Assembly: GCA_934725855.1 (NCBI GenBank)
Contig: CAKVCL010000018.1
Coordinates: forward strand, 1-64,000
Length of the DNA stretch: 64,000 nt
Reading direction: 5' to 3'
DNA from: an uncultured Cellulosilyticum sp.
GTDB taxonomy: Bacteria; Bacillota; Clostridia; Lachnospirales; Cellulosilyticaceae
Shown here: positions 8,976-15,719 of the stretch, piece by piece
Layout of the letters: each line of letters starts with the position of its first letter
How positions within the stretch are numbered: the stretch's first letter is position 1
Notes under the pieces: generated by a model
Seen by the model: only the letters and a program-made list of their open reading frames with translations
Database searches by the model: none
What the model was told of the DNA's origin: nothing
Translations under genes and position numbers: made by a program

Positions 8976-10925
8976 ATGTCTGTTATTTCAACGGAACAAA
9001 AAATAAAACTAGAAAAAAAACGTAAAGTAATTAATCAAATTATGTTTATACCAATCATTTTATTACTTGCTGTTATTCCGTTAATCGTTAAACTTAACTA
9101 TGTATTACCTAAAGATCCAGCAGTGAATATGTTGTTTCAGAAGATTGATTTAGATGATTATTATTCACAATATAAAGCAACTGGGATTATTATATTGACG
9201 GTAATCATGCTAATCTTTTCGTATCTTTTTATAGAAAAAGAAGAGATTAAGCTAAATAAGGTTAGTAAAGTTTATCTTATTTGTAGTGGCATAATAATGA
9301 TAATGAGCATACTATCTACTATATTTTCTGAACATAAAAGTGTTGCAGTATGGGGCATCTACGATCGAGCTGAAGGGTTGGTTATGTGGGGAGCTTACTT
9401 AATCATGATGCTGTATACATTTTATATTGTTAGAAATGAAAAAAGTTACATATGGATTATTGCACCACTTATGTTTTTAGTGATAATGACGACAATAATA
9501 GGTGCATTTCAATATGTGGGATTTGATTTATTTACTAAGACAAAATGGGGATATAATTTAATTATTCCAAAGGAATTAAGAGAGCAGGCAGGAACAATTA
9601 GCTCAGATTATGAATCTCATAAGGTATTAGGGACGATGTATCACTATGATTATGTAGGTTCGTTAGGGGCAATGATTGTACCACTATTTATCGTATTAAC
9701 CTTAATCGTGAAGGGGAAAGTAAAGAAAATTGTTTTAGGCATCATGTCATTAGCATCATTGTTTATTCTATTTGGAAGCACAGCAAGGTCAGGCGTTGTC
9801 GGAGTGGTATGTGCAGCTATAGTAGGGATAATTATATTTGGAAAGCAAATATTAAAAAGATGGAAACAAAGTATAGTAGTACTAGTTTTATTGCTTTGTG
9901 CATTAGTAGGATTAAATGCTATTACCCATGGGCGCATATTTGAAAGAGTACCAGAGTTAATGAAAGATGTGATTCAGTTAACTAAAAAGGATGCTTCAGA
10001 TTTTGACTATAAGGATCATATTCCAGTGAGAAAAGTAATTAATGAGAATGGTGAAGTTACATTTGTATTGCAAAATAATCAAATAAAAATTTGTTATAAG
10101 GACGGAGAAATCCAACTATACGATGAAAATGGCAATCAAATAGAATATACCACTTCAGTTGATACAAATGTCGTAACAGATGCTAATGCCCAGCCACAAA
10201 AACAGTATACCATTCAAGATGATAGATTTAGTAATATTACAATTGTTAGGCAAGAAATAGCTGTCTTTACGGAGCAAAATGAAATAAGTGGTATGTTAGT
10301 TGTGATTGATGGAACGGGTTATTTTACATATAAGTTAGATGATATGCAAGGTATTACTGAAATAGATTCATTTTCAGGGTTACCACTACAAGAAATTGAA
10401 GCAGAGTCTATTGGATTTAAAGGTAAAGAAAAGCTAGGTTCAGCTAGAGGATATATTTGGTCAAGAAGTTTGCCTATTATGTTAAAAAGGAATGTACTTA
10501 TTGGAAGTGGGCCAGATACGTTTGGATTTGTTTTCCCACAAAATGATCGGTTAGCTAAATGGTGGGCTTATGGGCTTACCAATATGACAGTTGATAAGGT
10601 ACATAATTTATATTTACAGATTGGCATAGGACAAGGTTGCATTGCACTAATAGCCTTTCTGATAATGATGGTGACCTATTTAATTCAAAGCTTTAAGTTA
10701 TATGCATTTGGTGATTCATATAGTTATACAGATGGAATGGGAATTGGTATCATGCTTGCTATAATTGGATATTTAGGAGCTGGTTTCTTTAATGACTCAG
10801 TAGTTTCTGTAGCACCAATATTTTGGATTCTGTTAGGAACTGGATTTGCAGTAAACTATATCAAACAATGTAGCATAGAAAAACAAAATAAACAGGCGCC
10901 ACATCGAGTAATAAAAATGAAATAA
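8976..10925 (+). CDS. O-antigen ligase-like polytopic membrane protein (possible surface-glycan ligase or polymerase)
   Basis: Predicted 649-residue integral membrane protein; the ATG is preceded by AAAGGAGGAAGAAGAGA. About ten hydrophobic segments lie in residues 20-315 and two or three more after about 545. The Wzy_C-type (PF04932) core can be recognised around GSARGYIWSRSLPIMLKRNV, GSGPDTFGFVFPQ and the HNLYLQIGIGQG motif, where the invariant His-Asn lies. Between the two membrane halves, residues about 318-485 form a beta-rich hydrophilic insertion unusual for the family and presumably outside the cell. The family transfers or polymerises lipid-linked glycans at the outer membrane face. 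Its position straight after the S-layer-like genes suggests transfer of glycan to those proteins, like WsaB of Geobacillus; that is inference, and a Wzy polymerase is the alternative. A terminator follows at 10955. Confidence 0.75.
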   Translation: MSVISTEQKIKLEKKRKVINQIMFIPIILLLAVIPLIVKLNYVLPKDPAVNMLFQKIDLDDYYSQYKATGIIILTVIMLIFSYLFIEKEEIKLNKVSKVYLICSGIIMIMSILSTIFSEHKSVAVWGIYDRAEGLVMWGAYLIMMLYTFYIVRNEKSYIWIIAPLMFLVIMTTIIGAFQYVGFDLFTKTKWGYNLIIPKELREQAGTISSDYESHKVLGTMYHYDYVGSLGAMIVPLFIVLTLIVKGKVKKIVLGIMSLASLFILFGSTARSGVVGVVCAAIVGIIIFGKQILKRWKQSIVVLVLLLCALVGLNAITHGRIFERVPELMKDVIQLTKKDASDFDYKDHIPVRKVINENGEVTFVLQNNQIKICYKDGEIQLYDENGNQIEYTTSVDTNVVTDANAQPQKQYTIQDDRFSNITIVRQEIAVFTEQNEISGMLVVIDGTGYFTYKLDDMQGITEIDSFSGLPLQEIEAESIGFKGKEKLGSARGYIWSRSLPIMLKRNVLIGSGPDTFGFVFPQNDRLAKWWAYGLTNMTVDKVHNLYLQIGIGQGCIALIAFLIMMVTYLIQSFKLYAFGDSYSYTDGMGIGIMLAIIGYLGAGFFNDSVVSVAPIFWILLGTGFAVNYIKQCSIEKQNKQAPHRVIKMK

Positions 10926-10954
10926 TAAGTTGAAGAAAAAGTAATAACTTAATT

Positions 10955-10994
10955 AAAAGGCAAACGTATAATTCCATACTACGTTTGCCTTTTT
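10955..10994 (+). terminator. Rho-independent terminator
   Basis: A perfect 14-bp stem (AAAAGGCAAACGTA with TACGTTTGCCTTTT) with an 11-nt loop, ending in TTTTT, closes the ligase-like gene's transcript. Confidence 0.88.
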
Positions 10995-11091
10995 AGGCAA
11001 AGTAAAAATAATAAATAATTAATTAAATATTAATATTATGATTTGAATTAATGTATTATAATAAAGTAAACAGAGTGTAGGGGGAATGATG

Positions 11092-12663
11092 ATGAATCTT
11101 ATAAAAAAGATGGCAGTTTTTTCTGCGATATGTTTAGGAACAGTAATACCGATGTCTAATCTATATGCAACCGATAAGATAGACATAAAAGAAGCAATCA
11201 TGGAATATGGATTTTCAAATTACATAAATTATTCAACAACAGCTGGTGATATTGATTTTCAGCCAGAACTAAGACTTTATCAAGAAACTAGAAATTCAGT
11301 TGTTTATTTGATAATGAGTGTAAATGATACAGGGATGCATGCTACTGTAAACGGTTCACAAGATGGCATAATTCAAGATGACATATATCATTTTGCATAT
11401 AAAGTGACTAAATCAGATTGGTATCAAGTTGAAGTATGGGGAGCAAATGGCATACGAAAAAGAGATTCAATTCATATTAACTTAGCGCAAAGTGACACTA
11501 CCATTAATTTATCCAAAGAGTACAAGGATGGTAATTGCTATTTGGCTATGGATATAAAAGATAGTGATGGGATAAAAAAGGTAGCAGTTAATGACGTTAC
11601 TATTTCCTATAGCACATCTGGTGGTAAGGAAACTTATAGAGTCTACAATTCAGGAACTTATACAGTAACGGTAACTGATAATTATGATAATAGGCGCTCT
11701 GCAAGCTTGTACATTAATGTAAATGATAACCCACCCACACTTACATTATCTAAGAAGTATGAGAATGGAAAATGGTATTTAGTTATTAATGCTAATGCAG
11801 ATAATAAAATATCAAAAGTAACCGTTAATGGAGAGAAGATTTCTTTTCAGAGCAATGGCGGAACAGAAAAATATGAAATTCGTAGCACAGGAACATATAA
11901 AGTTGTTGTGACAGATCAATCAGGTTATACAAAAACAGATAGCCTATACATAGATACAAATGCTAAGGGAAATGCAGCACCTGAGGTAAAACTTGAGCAG
12001 AATTATAAAACTAATGAACAAAAAGGGTGGTATTTAATTATCAAAGCAAGTGATGATGGACGTATTGCTTCAGTAAAGGTAAATGATATAAATGTAGATT
12101 ATGATGCTTCAAAAGGCTATGCATTATACTATGTACCAGTAGATGGAAACTATACAGTTGTTGTAACTGATGATGAAGGAAATAGTACTACCAAAACAAC
12201 TTATGCAGCTGGGAATACAGGAAGTAGTGCCTATGATATAGCAGCGGCAGATGGTCTAGTAACTCAAGGAAATACAAAAATTGTGTTTAAGTTAAATAGT
12301 AAATCATGGACACAAAATGGGATTGCTCAAGAAAAAATGTCAGTTGCACCTAAAGTAATCAATTCTAGGACTTATTTACCTATTAGATATGTTGCCTATG
12401 CACTGGGTATAAGTCCTGAAAGTATTACTTGGAATGCTTCAACTAAATCAGTTGTTATCAAGAATGGTAGTGATACGATAAAGTTAAAAATAGGCTCAAA
12501 AACAATGGAGATTAATGGCGTAGGACAGAGTATAGAAGTTGCACCAAGAATGGTTGGGGATCGTGCTATGATACCAGTTTCTCAAATAAAATCGGCTTTC
12601 TCAAATAAGAGTATTCAATTAAATTGGGATAACAGAAGTAAAGAACTAACAATTATTAGATAA
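11092..12663 (+). CDS. Secreted protein with Ig-like repeats and C-terminal stalk domain
   Basis: Predicted 523-residue exported protein. Three successive ATG codons (11086, 11089, 11092) begin the frame; 11092 lies at the best distance from TAGGGGG and starts MNLIKKMAVFSAICLGTVIP, a signal peptide ending near LYA. Residues about 135-385 contain three or four repeated beta-sandwich modules, each built as L-[SE]-K-x-Y-x-x-G-x-W/C-Y-L-x-[IM], then a KVxVN segment, then Y-x-V-x-x-[ST]-G-x-Y-x-V-x-V-x-D, resembling bacterial Ig-like domains. Residues about 395-523 are a copper-amine-oxidase-like stalk domain (NSRTYLPIRYVAYALGI). The gene at 13857 has the same architecture. A cell-surface adhesion or wall-structural role is inferred; no substrate can be named. 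Confidence 0.82.
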   Translation: MNLIKKMAVFSAICLGTVIPMSNLYATDKIDIKEAIMEYGFSNYINYSTTAGDIDFQPELRLYQETRNSVVYLIMSVNDTGMHATVNGSQDGIIQDDIYHFAYKVTKSDWYQVEVWGANGIRKRDSIHINLAQSDTTINLSKEYKDGNCYLAMDIKDSDGIKKVAVNDVTISYSTSGGKETYRVYNSGTYTVTVTDNYDNRRSASLYINVNDNPPTLTLSKKYENGKWYLVINANADNKISKVTVNGEKISFQSNGGTEKYEIRSTGTYKVVVTDQSGYTKTDSLYIDTNAKGNAAPEVKLEQNYKTNEQKGWYLIIKASDDGRIASVKVNDINVDYDASKGYALYYVPVDGNYTVVVTDDEGNSTTKTTYAAGNTGSSAYDIAAADGLVTQGNTKIVFKLNSKSWTQNGIAQEKMSVAPKVINSRTYLPIRYVAYALGISPESITWNASTKSVVIKNGSDTIKLKIGSKTMEINGVGQSIEVAPRMVGDRAMIPVSQIKSAFSNKSIQLNWDNRSKELTIIR

Positions 12664-12687
12664 AATAAGGAATTGTGGAGGATTATA

Positions 12688-13731
12688 ATGAAATTAAGGG
12701 GAAAATTAGCAAAAGCAATTGTTATAGCAACAATAGGAATAATGTCTGTATCAACTACATTTGCAAGTGATTTACCAGTATTAACATTGGAGCAAGCAAT
12801 AAGTTCTGCATTAAGTGCTGATGCTGCTCAACAAGAAGTTTACAGGGCAGAAAGAGCAGCATCTACTCAAGTGATGCAAGACACAGATGATGTTGCAACC
12901 GTTAATTATCAAAGTAACTATTATAGTAAACTAGAGAGTGAACAGACAGAAAAGTATCATAAGGATGCTGTTGCTTATGAAGCAACTAAATTGTACAATG
13001 CAATTCCAGTATTAGAGAAGCAAGTAGCTTTTTGCGATGAAAAACTTGCTTTTCAAGAGAAACAATTTAGTCAGATGGAAGTAAAATATAGAAATGGGTT
13101 AGTAAGTAAGTTAGATTATGAGACGGCTGAAAGCACAATAAAGGAGCAACGTACAGCTAAGGAAAAACTACAAGCTCAATTAGATGAAAGTAGAGAAAAA
13201 TTTAAGCTAGTAGCAAAGTATGATACAACTAAATATTCTTTAGAAGAACATTTTGATGTAGAGTATTATGATTATACGGGAAACATTAAATACTTTTTTG
13301 ATTCTTGTGTAGATGATATGTTGCATTATCAAAAGAAACTTATTGAAGTTTCAGCAGATTATACTGTAAGTGATGGTATTAAGCGAGGCGATAATAGTGC
13401 TTTAACTTATTACAATAATAAATCAAGTGTAGCAAGTGCTAAAGCAGGACTTGAAAGTACAAAGGAATCACGGATTTCAACCTTAAATAGCTTATATAGC
13501 TCTCTTGCAACGATAAAGCAGAATATTAAGGAACTAGAAGTAAGCATCCAAGACAAAGAAAAGACATTAGAAGCTAATCGTTTGAAATTTTCAAAAGGCC
13601 TTATGAGTGAAATTGAAATTTCAAAGGCTGAGTTAGAATTAAAGGAAGCACAGCTTAATTTAATTAATTATAAAGTGCAATATAATGCGACAAAAGATGC
13701 AGTAAGAAAACCTTGGGTAAATTTCTATTAG
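12688..13731 (+). CDS. TolC/outer-membrane-efflux-protein-like secreted coiled-coil protein
   Basis: Predicted 347-residue protein. The ATG at 12688 follows TGTGGAGGATTATA and starts a signal peptide (MKLRGKLAKAIVIATIGIMS, cleavage near TFA) like those of the S-layer-like proteins. Mature residues open with LTLEQAISSAL, the classical TolC-family start, and carry two long helical hairpins: KYRNGLVSKLDYETAESTIK near 130-150, and LKFSKGLMSEIEISKAELEL near 300-320, the repeated G-x-[VIM]-[SD]-x-x-[DE] pattern of the OEP family (PF02321). It is shorter than a full TolC (about 430-490 residues) and comes from a genome that otherwise looks Gram-positive. It lies between two Ig/stalk-domain genes, 24 nt after the first. 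A wall-spanning structural helix bundle or partner of an exporter is possible; true efflux through an outer membrane is doubtful. Confidence 0.75.
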   Translation: MKLRGKLAKAIVIATIGIMSVSTTFASDLPVLTLEQAISSALSADAAQQEVYRAERAASTQVMQDTDDVATVNYQSNYYSKLESEQTEKYHKDAVAYEATKLYNAIPVLEKQVAFCDEKLAFQEKQFSQMEVKYRNGLVSKLDYETAESTIKEQRTAKEKLQAQLDESREKFKLVAKYDTTKYSLEEHFDVEYYDYTGNIKYFFDSCVDDMLHYQKKLIEVSADYTVSDGIKRGDNSALTYYNNKSSVASAKAGLESTKESRISTLNSLYSSLATIKQNIKELEVSIQDKEKTLEANRLKFSKGLMSEIEISKAELELKEAQLNLINYKVQYNATKDAVRKPWVNFY

Positions 13732-13856
13732 AATTAGAATGTTAAAGTAAAAGTTTAAAAGAATAATAAGGGCCTATCTAAGGTGGGCTTTTATTTTGTA
13801 GTTACTTTAAAATTATGAATGGAGTAATAAAAAAGAAGACGTTAGGGGGACGGAAA

Positions 13857-15464
13857 ATGAAATTATTAAAAAAAGTAGCTTATATTGTCGTAGTATGTAG
13901 TACAGTTACAAGCTGTTTATCTTGTATTTATGCTAATGAGCGTGTAGTATCACAAAAAAAGGGACAAATCATAAAGGAATTTACAGATGTTAAAGGTTTT
14001 AATGTAAAAGCAGGTCTTACTACACCAGATGTTTATGATTATAGACCTGTTGTAGATAATATGAGGGTAGTAACTATCGATTCAAAGCTTTGTATTATGG
14101 TACATGTGCAAGCATACAATTCGATAACTAGTGTTTATATAGATGGAAAATCTGCTACAAGAAGAAATGGTGGAAGCTTATCAGGGGATTATTATATTGA
14201 AGCAGATGGAACAAAGACATATAAAGCTGTTGTTAGAGATAGTGCGGGAAAAGAAGGTAGCTATGAAAATTATATGACAATTTCAGATTCAATTAAGCCA
14301 ACTGTTACACTATCTAAGATATATAAAAATGGTTATTGCTATTTACAGATAAAAGCAGAAGATAATAATGGAATTTCAAGTGTAAAGGTAGATAATAGCA
14401 GTATAAGTTTTAGTACATCAGGTGGAACAGAGACTTATCGAGTGACTCAATCAAGAACGTACACAGTAGAAGTAAAGGATGCAGCTGGAAATGTAACGAC
14501 AGAAAAGATAGATATTAATGTGGAGGAAGATAAGCCATCATTAACTTTGGAAAAGGTATATAAGGATGGAAAATGGTATATTAGAATTAAATCTTATCCA
14601 GCATCAGGTCAAAAAATATCAAAAGTTACAGTAAATAATAGCAGTATTTCATTTAGTAGTGGAGGTGAAGATAAGGATTATGCAGTTCCTAGTACAGGAA
14701 ATTATTCTGTAATAGTTACAGATAACTCTAATCAACAAAATTCACAGAGTATTTATGTAGATTGCAGTCTTACAAATGATTCATTAAAACCAACACTTAG
14801 TGCTGTGGCAAAAGATGTAGGATCATCTGGTATGATGGATATAGATATTACTGCTTATCCAAGTACGGCTATTGCAAATAACAAATTATCTCAAGTGTCA
14901 GTAAATGGGGTAGCAGTGGCTGTGCCAGCAACAGGAGGAAGAATCAGTTATTCTGTTACTGCATCTGGAAGCTATAATGTTGTGGCGACCGATGTAAATG
15001 GAAATACCATTACTCAAGTAGTTTATGTGAATTTACCAAATGCTTCAACACAGACAACTAATAATGTTGCAGTAGGTTCTTCAAAAGCAGTCTTTAAAAT
15101 TAAACAAAGTAGCTATACATTAAATGGGGTGACTCAAACCATGGATGGTGCACCAGCATTAAAGAATGGTCGCACAATGCTTCCTGTTCGCTATGTAGCT
15201 TATGCTTTAAATATTGAGCCAAATAAGATTATTTGGGATAAAGCTACTAAGACGGTTACCATTTATGATGGAAGCAATATCATCAAAGCACCTCTTAACT
15301 CAAAGAAAATTACTGTAAATGGTGTAGATCAAACCATGGAAGTTGCAGCTACTATGATTAATGGTAGAGTATACATTCCTATTTCACAAATTGCTAAAGC
15401 ATTCTCAGGTGTAAGCATTAATTGGAATTCTTCAACTAAAGAAGCAACGATTGCTAGAAATTAA
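13857..15464 (+). CDS. Secreted Ig-like repeat protein with C-terminal stalk domain
   Basis: Predicted 535-residue exported protein, paralogue of the gene at 11092. The frame opens at 13815, but the ATG at 13857 has a well-placed TAGGGGGACGGAAA and begins a signal sequence (MKLLKKVAYIVVVCSTVTSC). VTSC at residues 17-20 could be a lipobox, giving a membrane lipoprotein; cleavage after IYA at about 26 is the alternative. About four Ig-like beta modules with KVxVxxSxISFS and GTYTVEVKDAAGN-type strands span residues 65-390. The stalk domain fills about 410-535 (NGRTMLPVRYVAYALNI, then INGRVYIPISQIAKAF). Terminator at 15515. Role on the cell surface inferred only. Confidence 0.82.
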   Translation: MKLLKKVAYIVVVCSTVTSCLSCIYANERVVSQKKGQIIKEFTDVKGFNVKAGLTTPDVYDYRPVVDNMRVVTIDSKLCIMVHVQAYNSITSVYIDGKSATRRNGGSLSGDYYIEADGTKTYKAVVRDSAGKEGSYENYMTISDSIKPTVTLSKIYKNGYCYLQIKAEDNNGISSVKVDNSSISFSTSGGTETYRVTQSRTYTVEVKDAAGNVTTEKIDINVEEDKPSLTLEKVYKDGKWYIRIKSYPASGQKISKVTVNNSSISFSSGGEDKDYAVPSTGNYSVIVTDNSNQQNSQSIYVDCSLTNDSLKPTLSAVAKDVGSSGMMDIDITAYPSTAIANNKLSQVSVNGVAVAVPATGGRISYSVTASGSYNVVATDVNGNTITQVVYVNLPNASTQTTNNVAVGSSKAVFKIKQSSYTLNGVTQTMDGAPALKNGRTMLPVRYVAYALNIEPNKIIWDKATKTVTIYDGSNIIKAPLNSKKITVNGVDQTMEVAATMINGRVYIPISQIAKAFSGVSINWNSSTKEATIARN

Positions 15465-15514
15465 TGAGGTTATCTTTAGTAAGCAGCTTAAAGATATAAT
15501 GAAATAAAAAATCC

Positions 15515-15546
15515 AAATAGCTCCTCAAGTAAGAGGGGCTATTTTC
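15515..15546 (+). terminator. Rho-independent terminator
   Basis: AAATAGCTCCTC pairs with GAGGGGCTATTT (one G-U pair) across a 6-nt loop and is followed by a short T-rich stretch. Confidence 0.7.
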
Positions 15547-15719
15547 TATGATATAAATAAGCAAATTTTTAAAATTGTTGCAAGGTGGCAAAAGGTTTAC
15601 TATCGTTTTGAACTATCAAAAGGTGCTTTAGGAGGAATCGTTAATATGTTACAATGAAGTTAATTTTAGAATAAAAGCATAAAATAGTTTGTATTAAGAG
15701 AAAATAGGTTGGTGATTTT

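Noticed and set aside
13765..13795. Possible terminator GGGCC...GGGCTTTTATTTT after the TolC-like gene
   Set aside because: The arms do not pair well; only the T-rich end looks like a terminator.
344..15464. Copper amine oxidase enzymes
   Set aside because: Only the N-terminal stalk-type domain of that family is present, with no catalytic topaquinone domain, so enzymatic activity is not supported.
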